Assembly: GCA_025964215.1 (NCBI GenBank)
Contig: JAOPZG010000265.1
Coordinates: 1 to 7,178 of the forward strand
Source of the DNA: Conexibacter sp.
Lineage (GTDB): Bacteria; Actinomycetota; Thermoleophilia; Solirubrobacterales; Solirubrobacteraceae
DNA length: 7,178 nucleotides
Reading direction: 5' to 3'
Shown here: piece after piece, positions 1 to 5,872 of the stretch
Layout of the letters: each line of letters begins with the position of its first letter
Numbering within the stretch: position 1 is the stretch's first letter
The notes under the pieces: generated by a model
Told to the model about the DNA's origin: nothing
Databases searched by the model: none
What the model saw: only the letters and a program-made list of their open reading frames with translations
Program-made: the position numbers and the translations under genes

Positions 1-1
1 C

Positions 2-376
2 GACGACACCGTCTCCCGCCTCGGCATCTTCGGCGACGACACCTTCAAGACGGTGATCATGGTCCACGCCCGCGTCGCCGCCGTCTTCGGCGTCGCCGCC
101 GTCGCGCTCTGGGCCTACGCCCGCATCCGCGGCGCCCGCGAGCTCCTCTGGCCGCTGACCGCCGTCTGCGTCTGCGTCGCGATCACCGGGATCATCGGCA
201 CCCTCCAGTACCACGTGCTCGACTACCCGGCCTGGACCGTCTGGCTCCACGTCTCCTCGGTCTGCCTCACCTGGAACGCCCTCGTCTGGTCCTTCCTCGC
301 CGCCGGCCGCAGCCAGCGCGTCGCCACCGCCGAGCCGCTCCAGCCGCCGCTGCCGCGCGAGCCGGCGGCGGTCTAG
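2..376 (+). CDS. ctaA: Heme A synthase (CtaA/COX15 family), C-terminal part, cut at left edge
   Basis: The frame is open from the first bases to a TAG at 374-376, giving 124 residues with no start in the window. CtaA is an integral membrane enzyme that oxidises the C8 methyl of heme O to make heme A for aa3-type cytochrome oxidases. Three hydrophobic segments are visible at about residues 17-40, 50-68 and 77-100, matching helices 6-8 of the eight-helix fold. His22 (in MVHARVAAVFG) and His83 (in VWLHVSSVCLTW) fall in the first and last of these. Their 61-residue spacing agrees with the two heme-ligand histidines of the C-terminal half of Bacillus CtaA. The region between them (GIIGTLQYHVLDYPAW) has the family's loop before the last helix. 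The tail is a Pro/Ala-rich cytoplasmic extension. Codons are almost uniformly C/G-ending, more strictly than in the P450 that follows. The family call is fairly secure; full-length enzyme function cannot be judged from this part. Confidence 0.75.
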   Translation, partial: DDTVSRLGIFGDDTFKTVIMVHARVAAVFGVAAVALWAYARIRGARELLWPLTAVCVCVAITGIIGTLQYHVLDYPAWTVWLHVSSVCLTWNALVWSFLAAGRSQRVATAEPLQPPLPREPAAV

Positions 377-473
377 GCGTAGTTCCTGAGGACGTCGCTC
401 ACGGAAACCCGGTGGCACGGCGGTTCGCGCAACGGAACATGACGATGAGCTGTGGTGAACGGTTGCCAGAGGG
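377..473. other. Intergenic region after ctaA, nothing recognised
   Basis: No gene, convincing hairpin terminator or clear promoter was found by eye between the ctaA stop and the start of the P450-frame extension. The P450 frame has a TGA at 456-458, so it cannot extend further left than 459. Confidence 0.4.
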
Positions 474-665
474 ATGAGACTGCCTCCGGACAGACCAGCA
501 GAAGGGATTGGGCTTGGCGAACCTGGAAGCTCACGACCTGGCCGGGAGCGGCGAGAGCCCGGGCCCCGTCGTGTCATCGAATGGGCTCGTTCCGCGGCCT
601 CGCGGTAGCTCCGGGCCCTTCGCCCGCGGGCCGGGTGGTGGGGTCCGATCTTCACGATTCGGCTG
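474..665 (+). pseudogene. Apparent N-terminus of the downstream P450, interrupted by an in-frame TAG
   Basis: This stretch is in the same frame as the P450 at 666. Immediately before that ATG it encodes WWGPIFTIRL, which matches the first beta strand of bacterial P450s (usual form YGDVFTLRL) and runs without a gap into WLVVTEPEVV. The frame is open back to 609 and is then broken by a TAG at 606-608. Before the TAG it continues as PGPRRVIEWARSAASR, resembling the usual proline-rich PPGPR hinge and A-helix start. From PGPR to GPIF the distance is about that of intact family members, so the stop seems to replace a single sense codon rather than mark a deletion. A possible ATG is at 474, but the purine run AGAGGG abuts it with no proper spacing, so that start is weak. 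Homology right of the TAG is good; homology left of it is suggestive only. The TAG could be a true nonsense mutation or a sequence error. Confidence 0.5.
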
Positions 666-1715
666 ATGCAGCAGACCTGGCTCGTCGTGACCGAGCCAGA
701 GGTGGTCCGAGAGCTTTTCGCTCGAGGTCCCGAGGCCGTGGATGCCGGTCAGGCGAACTTCCACCTGCGAGGGAACGTCCGGCTGCGCAACACGTTCTTG
801 TTCGACGGGAGCGAGCATCTCGACCGGCGCCGGCTCATCGCGGGCCGCATGCGGGGTCGGTCCATGATCGCCAACGCCGATCACGTCACGGAAGCGATCG
901 ACCGCATGGCGGAGTCGTGGCCGGCCGGCCGACGGTTCGCGGCGCTGCCCTCCGTCCGTCGCGTCACCTCGGATCTGATGACCCACTTGGTGCTGGGCGA
1001 CCCGGATGCCGATGGCAACCGCGCGGTGCGCCGCGCGCTCTGGGACCACCCGGCGTCCGACCCGGGGCAGCTCGCCGTGCTGGACCGCGCGGTCTTCGCG
1101 GAGATCGCACGTCGCCGGGCCACGGGAACCAACGCGCGAGCCGCCGACTGCATGTCGGCGCTGCTGAGCGCGAGGACGAACTCCGGTGCGATGCTGGCCG
1201 ACCGTGACGTGCGGGACGAAGTGATCTCGCTCATGCTGGCGGGCGCTCAGAAGACCACCGCGCTGCTCGCTTGGGCGATCCACGAGCTGGCACGGGACCC
1301 GGTCGCGCAGGAGCGCCTCCGGGCCCGCGAGCCGGGGTTCGCCGATCGCGTGATCACCGAGACGCTGCGCTTGCACCCGCCGCATCTCACCGGCCGGCGC
1401 CTGCGGGAGCCCATGTCCTTCGATGGTCACGACCTGCCCGCCGGGGCCTTCCTCCTCGTCACGCCCACCACGATCCACCGCCGGAAGGACCTCTATGACG
1501 ATCCGAAGGCCTTCCGCCCGGACCGCTTCGACGTCGGGAGGAAGCCTCCGGTCGGGTCCTGGCTCCCCTATGGCGGAGGCGTCCGGCGATGCCCCGGCGC
1601 GTCCTTGGCCCACTTCGAGGCACGGTTGTCGCTCGAGCGGATCGTCGACCGGTTCGACGTGTCCGCGAGCCGCCGGCGCCGCATCTCGGTGACGCCGCGG
1701 ACCGGCGCGCGCTAG
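666..1715 (+). CDS. Cytochrome P450, N-terminally truncated or interrupted
   Basis: P450s are heme-thiolate monooxygenases; the substrate here is unknown. The 349 residues counted from the ATG at 666 are shorter than the usual 400-450. They carry the C-helix HLDRR (51-55), the K-helix ExxR as ETLR (232-235), the PERF-type FRPDRF (283-288) and the heme loop YGGGVRRCPG (302-311) with ligand Cys309. Overall it resembles the CYP110-like group of soluble bacterial P450s. Three oddities stand out. The I-helix motif reads AGAQKT (192-197), where AGx(D/E)T(T/S) is expected. The region between residues 111 and 140, and the link before ExxR, look shorter than in relatives. The ATG at 666 has no evident ribosome-binding site and lies inside conserved sequence, so it is probably not the ancestral start. 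The final TAG overlaps the stop of the convergent transporter gene. No ferredoxin or reductase partner is in the window. The gene is either a compact, divergent P450 or one in decay. Confidence 0.8.
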   Translation: MQQTWLVVTEPEVVRELFARGPEAVDAGQANFHLRGNVRLRNTFLFDGSEHLDRRRLIAGRMRGRSMIANADHVTEAIDRMAESWPAGRRFAALPSVRRVTSDLMTHLVLGDPDADGNRAVRRALWDHPASDPGQLAVLDRAVFAEIARRRATGTNARAADCMSALLSARTNSGAMLADRDVRDEVISLMLAGAQKTTALLAWAIHELARDPVAQERLRAREPGFADRVITETLRLHPPHLTGRRLREPMSFDGHDLPAGAFLLVTPTTIHRRKDLYDDPKAFRPDRFDVGRKPPVGSWLPYGGGVRRCPGASLAHFEARLSLERIVDRFDVSASRRRRISVTPRTGAR

Positions 1716-4282
1716 GCGCGAGGCGCGAGGAGCACGGTGATGGCCGAGCGCGAGCAGCGCCAGCCGGTGTAGATCGCCGCAAGGCACGCGGGCAACATGG
1801 TGTACAAGATCGCCGCACCGATCGTGGCGAGGCCCGGATCGAACGGCAGGTGCATGCCCAACCGGTTCGCGGCCGCCGAGAGGATGAGATATCCGGCTCC
1901 GAGACCCAGCCCGATCGCGAGGAGGCCGGCCATGCCCGTCAGGCAGACGGCCTCCAGCACCACGCACGCCACGAACCGCAGGCGGCTCATGCCGACCAGG
2001 CGCAGCAGCCCGATCTCCCGCTGCCGCTCGAACATCGCCGTCAACATGGTGGCGGCGACGGTCAGCCCGACGACGACGAGCGCGGTGATCCTGATCACGT
2101 TGGCCATGGCGAAGACGCCGCTGACCGTCCCGATCACCTGCTGCCGGGTCTGCGCACGGGTCATGACCTGGAGCGGGATGTGCTGCCGCTCGACGAAGCG
2201 CGTGAGGCGGGCGACGGTGGCGTCGACGTTGGCCCCCGGCCTGAGCGAGACCGCGAAGAAGTCCGCGCGGTCGTCGTCCATGACCTGGCGGAACACCGAG
2301 CGGTCCATGTAGATCTCCCCGGTGGGGTTGATGCTCTCGAACGTCCCGGCGACCATGAAGCGCCGGACTCCGCGCGCCGTGCGAAGCGTCAGGCGCCCGC
2401 CGGGCGAGAGGCCCAGGCGAGAGGCCAGCGGCCGGGAGACGAGGACCGACCCGGAGGCCATCGCGCCGACCAGGCGCGTGTCGCCGGCGGGCACGTCCTG
2501 GGTGAGGGTGACGCCGTGACGCGCCGCGGCGGCGAAGGGGAGCACGATGATGCTGAGGTGCTCGCGTGCCTGGTCGGCGACGGCGACCCGCCCTGGGTAC
2601 ACGGCGCGCACACCGTCCACGGTGGCCAGCCGCCGTCCCACGGCCACGTTCACCGGCTGGTCGGTGCCCCGCACCCCGACCCCTGGCGCTCGCGCGTAGA
2701 TCGGCGCCGGGTACCAGCCCTCCACGGCGCTGCGCGTCGCGCTCTCGAACGACCCGATCGCGCTGCCGGAGGCCAGCGCCACCGTCGCGCTCATGGCGAG
2801 GGCGCCGACCGCGAAGATCGTGCGGCTCGGCGCGCGCGCGATCCCGCCGCCCGCGAGCCATCCGATGGGACCGATCCGATCCAGCACCCCGCGTCGCAGG
2901 GCATCAGACGTCGTCCGCACGAACGACGGCAGCAGGAGGGCGCCCCCGGCCACCATGGCGAGCAGTCCGGCGGCGTCGAGCACCGCGGACCCCGCAGCGG
3001 CCGTGGTCGTCGTGAGGGCCAGCGTGCCGAGGATGGTCAAGAGGCCGACGACCCCGGGAACCGACACCGGCCGATGGTCCTCCGACGCGGCGATCGCGTA
3101 CGCGGGCTTCGGCCGCAGGAGCTCGATCGGGCGGATGGCCAGGATGCGGCGGACCGTCAGCAGCGCTCCGCCCGCCGCGACGAGCGCCCCGCAGGCGACG
3201 CCGGCGAGCGCCTGCCACAGCGACACGCTCACCGGGCCGACGGCGGTGAAGGGCAGGGCGGTGGCGTAGGCCGAGCGCGCGTCGTCGAGCTTCGCCTGCG
3301 CGAGGTGGGCCCCGGCTTCGACGCCGACGGCGCCGGCCACGAGGCCGACCAGTGCCGCCTCGGCGACGAACGCGAGCACGAAGGGCAGGGGCCGGGCACC
3401 GGCCAGGCGCAGCAGGCAGATCTCGCGGTGCCTTTCGGTGAGCGCCATGCTCTGGGTGTTCAGCACGAGCAGGATCGCCACGAGCAGCGCGAGCAGGCTG
3501 ACGAGGCGGGTCGTCAGGACGATCGCCGAGAACGTCCGCTTGAAGGGCGCAGCCAGGTCCTCGGAGGAGACGACGCTCACCGACGGCCCCAGGCTCCGCG
3601 CAAGCAGGCCGCGCACGACCTCCTCGTCCGCATCCTGCCGGACCCGCACGGCGATCGCGTCCAGTCGCCCCGGTCTCCCGAAGAGCCGTTGCGCCAGGGA
3701 CAGCGAGAGCACGGCGTAGACCCCGCCGTTGACCGCCGTGCCGGAGGTGGGCCGGACGATGGCCGTGACCGGCACCTCGGCGGGGCCGTCCGGCGTCTCC
3801 ACGACGACGGCGCTTCCGATCCACGCGGACAGGCGACGAGCCAGGGCGGCCGAGAGGAGCAGGCCGTCCGCGGCGGTGAGCGGGCGCACCGTCCGGCCAT
3901 CGGCGGCCCGAGCGCCGCCCGACGACGTTCCGAGGAACAACGTGCGAACGCGTCGGCCTCCGTGTCGCACGGTCGAGATCTGGCGGATGATCGGAACGGC
4001 CGCCGCGACGCCGGGCACCTCCCGTGCCGCCTTCGCCGCGCGTTGGTCGAGCGACGGCGCGCCCGCGGCGCGGACGATCAGGGTGCGTTCCTGGCCCGCG
4101 CCCAGCGCGGTGCTGTCGATGGCGCGCTCCAGCGTCGTGTACGTGATCGCGACCGAGACGACCAGGGCGACGCCCGAGGCGATGCCGAGCGCGGTGAGCA
4201 GGGTGCGGCGCCAGCGACGCCGGAGATGGCGCAGCCCGACGAGCCGCAGCAGCGCCGCGGTGCTCACGACCAGCGCCTTCAT
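1712..4282 (-). CDS. ABC transporter permease with two FtsX/MacB-type halves
   Basis: This 856-residue membrane protein belongs to the MacB/LolC-E/FtsX (type VII) superfamily, whose members move or extract hydrophobic substrates by mechanotransmission rather than through a classical channel. A helix at about 27-48 follows a basic leader. An extracytoplasmic MacB_PCD-like domain spans about 50-245. The first FtsX unit (about 252-385) contains the cytosolic loop ERHREICLLRLAGARP (283-298). A central hydrophobic pair lies at about 408-452. Another helix at about 487-510 precedes a second extracytoplasmic domain (about 511-725), and a second FtsX unit (about 727-850) repeats the loop as ERQREIGLLRLVGMSR (752-767). 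The matching loops show the two halves are an internal duplication. Its ATG lies inside the ATPase stop codon (ATGA, 4279-4282), so the two are translationally coupled. No MacA-like adaptor is in the window, as is usual for Gram-positive or monoderm relatives. The substrate is unknown. Confidence 0.9.
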   Translation of the reverse strand: MKALVVSTAALLRLVGLRHLRRRWRRTLLTALGIASGVALVVSVAITYTTLERAIDSTALGAGQERTLIVRAAGAPSLDQRAAKAAREVPGVAAAVPIIRQISTVRHGGRRVRTLFLGTSSGGARAADGRTVRPLTAADGLLLSAALARRLSAWIGSAVVVETPDGPAEVPVTAIVRPTSGTAVNGGVYAVLSLSLAQRLFGRPGRLDAIAVRVRQDADEEVVRGLLARSLGPSVSVVSSEDLAAPFKRTFSAIVLTTRLVSLLALLVAILLVLNTQSMALTERHREICLLRLAGARPLPFVLAFVAEAALVGLVAGAVGVEAGAHLAQAKLDDARSAYATALPFTAVGPVSVSLWQALAGVACGALVAAGGALLTVRRILAIRPIELLRPKPAYAIAASEDHRPVSVPGVVGLLTILGTLALTTTTAAAGSAVLDAAGLLAMVAGGALLLPSFVRTTSDALRRGVLDRIGPIGWLAGGGIARAPSRTIFAVGALAMSATVALASGSAIGSFESATRSAVEGWYPAPIYARAPGVGVRGTDQPVNVAVGRRLATVDGVRAVYPGRVAVADQAREHLSIIVLPFAAAARHGVTLTQDVPAGDTRLVGAMASGSVLVSRPLASRLGLSPGGRLTLRTARGVRRFMVAGTFESINPTGEIYMDRSVFRQVMDDDRADFFAVSLRPGANVDATVARLTRFVERQHIPLQVMTRAQTRQQVIGTVSGVFAMANVIRITALVVVGLTVAATMLTAMFERQREIGLLRLVGMSRLRFVACVVLEAVCLTGMAGLLAIGLGLGAGYLILSAAANRLGMHLPFDPGLATIGAAILYTMLPACLAAIYTGWRCSRSAITVLLAPRA

Positions 4283-4974
4283 CGCGGCCGGCTGCTCGCG
4301 AGCGGCGCGTGGGGCTCCGGGACGACCACGCGGCCGTCCGCGAGGTGGACGACGCGATCGGCGTAGCCGGCGGCGCGCGGGTCGTGGCTGACCACGATCA
4401 CCCCGGTGTCCGCCGCGACCTCGCGCAGGAGCTCGAAGATCCGCTGTCCGGAGGCCGAGTCGAGGCTGCCCGTCGGCTCGTCGGCGAGGAGCACGGCGGG
4501 GTTGGTGACGATCGCTCGCGCGAGCGCGGCGCGCTGCTGCTCGCCGCCGGAGAGCGTGCCGGGCCGATGCGCCCGGCGCTGCGCGACCCCGGTGCGCCGC
4601 AGCGCCTCCTCCGCGCGCGCTCGCGCGTGGGAGGCGCCGTCGAGCAGCAGCGGCAAGGCCACGTTCTCGAGCACGGTCAGCGTCGGGAGCAGGCTGAAGA
4701 ACTGCAGGAGGAAGCCGATGCGCCGGCGCCGCACGAGCGCGAGCTGCCGCTCCGTGAGCCGGGAGAGGTCCTCGCCCTCCAGCAGGACGCGGCCCGCGTC
4801 GGGACGGTCGAGCCCACCCAGGAGGTGGAGCAGGGTGGACTTCCCCGATCCCGACGGCCCGTTGACGACGACGAGCTCGCCCGCGTCCACGGTCAGGCTC
4901 ACCCCGTCGACGGCCCGGACCGTCGTCTCGCCCTGGTGGAAGGTCCGCGTCAGCCCGAGGCCGGCCAGGGCCAT
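4279..4974 (-). CDS. ABC transporter ATP-binding protein, MacB/LolD type
   Basis: The 231-residue ATPase would power the permease encoded just downstream. All nucleotide-binding motifs are intact: Walker A GPSGSGKST (39-47), Q-loop Gln91 in FLLQFFSLLP, signature LSGGEQQR (141-148), Walker B VLLADEP (161-167) with catalytic Glu166, D-loop GSLD (169-172) and switch His197 in VVSHD. The phrase QFFSLLPTLTVLENVALPLL and the GSLDSASG stretch after Walker B are typical of the LolD/MacB/FtsE group. The frame is open for another 188 codons upstream, but that part has no ATPase similarity. The ATG at 4972-4974 gives a normal family length and places MALAGLGLTRTF correctly before the first strand. The ribosome-binding site is weak: only a GGGGCGG run lies upstream at about the right distance. 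The TGA stop overlaps the permease ATG. It is transcribed away from the lipoprotein operon. Confidence 0.92.
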   Translation of the reverse strand: MALAGLGLTRTFHQGETTVRAVDGVSLTVDAGELVVVNGPSGSGKSTLLHLLGGLDRPDAGRVLLEGEDLSRLTERQLALVRRRRIGFLLQFFSLLPTLTVLENVALPLLLDGASHARARAEEALRRTGVAQRRAHRPGTLSGGEQQRAALARAIVTNPAVLLADEPTGSLDSASGQRIFELLREVAADTGVIVVSHDPRAAGYADRVVHLADGRVVVPEPHAPLASSRPR

Positions 4975-5044
4975 GGTGGAGCCGCCCCGAGGAGCATCAG
5001 GTGGGCACGCATGGCGAGAGGGTAGGAGCGCCGGGTCGTGCCGC

Positions 5045-5066
5045 GCCAGAGCCGCGTGGCTCTGGC
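5045..5066. repeat. Perfect 9-bp inverted repeat with 4-base loop
   Basis: GCCAGAGCC (5045-5053) and GGCTCTGGC (5058-5066) are exact reverse complements around the loop GCGT. No T-run follows on either strand, and the site lies upstream of both divergent genes. It is therefore more likely an operator or a 5'-leader hairpin than a terminator. No matching regulator gene is in the window. Confidence 0.55.
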
Positions 5067-5099
5067 ATGTCGCTTCGCGGCAGGCGAGAATCCACTTCC

Positions 5100-5117
5100 G
5101 AGATCGATGTGGATCTC
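5100..5117. promoter_or_regulatory. 18-bp operator-like palindrome upstream of the lipoprotein gene
   Basis: GAGATC (5100-5105) and GATCTC (5112-5117) are inverted copies separated by six bases. An overlapping, wider pair, ATCCAC (5090-5095) and GTGGAT (5109-5114), shares the site. It lies 44 bases before the lipoprotein ATG, where a repressor could block transcription. Short palindromes arise by chance, so the regulatory reading is only an inference. Confidence 0.3.
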
Positions 5118-5146
5118 TTCGTATTCGGTACAACGGCGCCGACACC

Positions 5147-5151
5147 GGAGG
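5147..5151 (+). promoter_or_regulatory. Ribosome-binding site of the lipoprotein gene
   Basis: GGAGG ends ten bases before the ATG at 5162. It fixes this start within a frame that is open hundreds of bases further upstream, in agreement with the signal peptide that begins there. Confidence 0.75.
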
Positions 5152-5161
5152 ACGCTTCTCG

Positions 5162-5872
5162 ATGCTGCGAGCAGCGGAGCACGTTCTGCTGACAGGTCTC
5201 TGCGTGACGCTCGCAGGCTGCGGAGGTGGCGCCGCCACCGGCATGGCGACCGTCGCCGGCCAGACCGGGGCACCGGCGGCGGCCGTCGTCCCGCGCGATG
5301 TCGCGCGGCTGCGCGCCGCGACGCTGAGGCCGGAGGACTTCCCGCAGGATTGGGGCAAGACGGTGGTGGCGCCGCCGCGCCTGCGGTGTGCGACCGACAA
5401 CCCGTACAGCTCGGAGGCGGCCTCGTCGTCGTCGCGCCTGTTCGAGCAGGGAGACCGGGCGGTGCAGCAAGCCGTGTGGGTCTTCCGCGACGCGCGCGTC
5501 GCCGGCAAGGTGTTCGCGCAGACCGAGGTGCGGAGCACGCGTTCGTGCCTGCGTCGCTCGGTCGAGGAGCAGGCTCACCGGCGGCGCGACGGGAGGGTCG
5601 GGGCGCTCAAGGTCATCGGGCATCAGGAACGTGCCGACAGCCGCCATGCCCGGCTGGCGGGAGAAGGGCACACGCTGGTCCAGACCGCGCTCGGCGAGAT
5701 GGACTCCATCGTCCGGGTCATCGCGGACGTCGACGTCACCCGGGTCGGGAGGAGCATCTCCCTGATGGTGATGATGTCGACGACGCGGCCATTCGCCGAG
5801 GACATCCGCCATCACCTCCTGCATCTCGCGCGCCAACGCCTCGCGGGGTTCGCGGAGGGCCCTGGCGCATGA
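5162..5872 (+). CDS. Secreted lipoprotein of unknown function
   Basis: The 236-residue product starts with a short lipoprotein signal (MLRAAEH, then a hydrophobic stretch) ending in the lipobox LAGC with Cys20, so it should be lipidated and anchored on the outer face of the membrane. A Gly/Ala/Thr-rich linker (about 21-45) leads to one soluble domain of about 190 residues. That domain has two cysteines outside the signal, Cys76 (LRCATD) and Cys129 (RSCLRR), which could form a disulfide. The pattern of LRPEDFPQDW, a cysteine, a Ser-rich turn, and VWVFRDARVAGKVF is reminiscent of the PknH-like extracellular sensor domain of actinobacterial lipoproteins, but I would not name the family firmly. 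The start is supported by a GGAGG site. The TGA stop overlaps the next gene's ATG (ATGA, 5869-5872), so lipoprotein and prenyl synthase are made together. It could be a lipid-binding or sensing partner of the pathway; that is inference. Confidence 0.75.
   Translation: MLRAAEHVLLTGLCVTLAGCGGGAATGMATVAGQTGAPAAAVVPRDVARLRAATLRPEDFPQDWGKTVVAPPRLRCATDNPYSSEAASSSSRLFEQGDRAVQQAVWVFRDARVAGKVFAQTEVRSTRSCLRRSVEEQAHRRRDGRVGALKVIGHQERADSRHARLAGEGHTLVQTALGEMDSIVRVIADVDVTRVGRSISLMVMMSTTRPFAEDIRHHLLHLARQRLAGFAEGPGA
5854..5859 (+). promoter_or_regulatory. Ribosome-binding site of the prenyl synthase gene
   Basis: GGAGGG lies inside the end of the lipoprotein gene, nine bases before the ATG at 5869. It supports that start within a frame that is open far upstream. 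Confidence 0.7.

Larger units (their letters stand above)
4975..5161. promoter_or_regulatory. Divergent intergenic region between transporter and lipoprotein operons
   Basis: These 187 bases must hold the promoters of both the leftward ABC transporter and the rightward lipoprotein operon unless either is transcribed from further away. I could not pick convincing -35/-10 pairs. On the left-going strand a TACCCT (complement of 5018-5023) is a weak -10 candidate with no good -35. Two short palindromes listed separately lie in the middle and could be operator sites. Confidence 0.5.

Noticed and set aside
452..1207. A 251-codon + frame starting at GTG 452 that overlaps the P450 start
   Set aside because: Its translation has no P450 or other similarity and becomes Arg-rich inside the P450 gene. 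The P450 N-terminal similarity lies in the other frame, the one with the TAG, so this is not a frameshifted N-terminus.
1715..1730. Tandem copies of GGCGCGA just after the P450 stop
   Set aside because: It is only two 7-base copies inside the permease C-terminal codons; chance is enough to explain it in such GC-rich DNA.
531..2861. A 776-codon open frame on the - strand across the P450 and part of the permease
   Set aside because: It overlaps two real genes in wrong frames and its composition is Arg/Ala/Gly/Pro-rich with no motif.
1589..4366. A 925-codon open frame on the + strand opposite the ABC transporter permease
   Set aside because: It is antisense to a well-supported permease, has an Arg/Gly/Asp/His-rich low-information translation and no recognisable domain. 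Such frames are expected where the real gene has nearly all G/C third positions.
5045..5066. Inverted repeat as a rho-independent terminator
   Set aside because: There is no T-run on either side, and both flanking genes start, rather than end, next to it.
4975..5538. Upstream extension of the ABC ATPase frame to an ATG near 5538
   Set aside because: The extra residues are antisense to the lipoprotein, lack ATPase similarity and would make the protein far longer than the family norm.
5038..5868. Upstream extension of the prenyl synthase frame
   Set aside because: It is an out-of-frame reading of the lipoprotein gene. The synthase has a good ribosome-binding site, an ATGA junction and normal family length from 5869.
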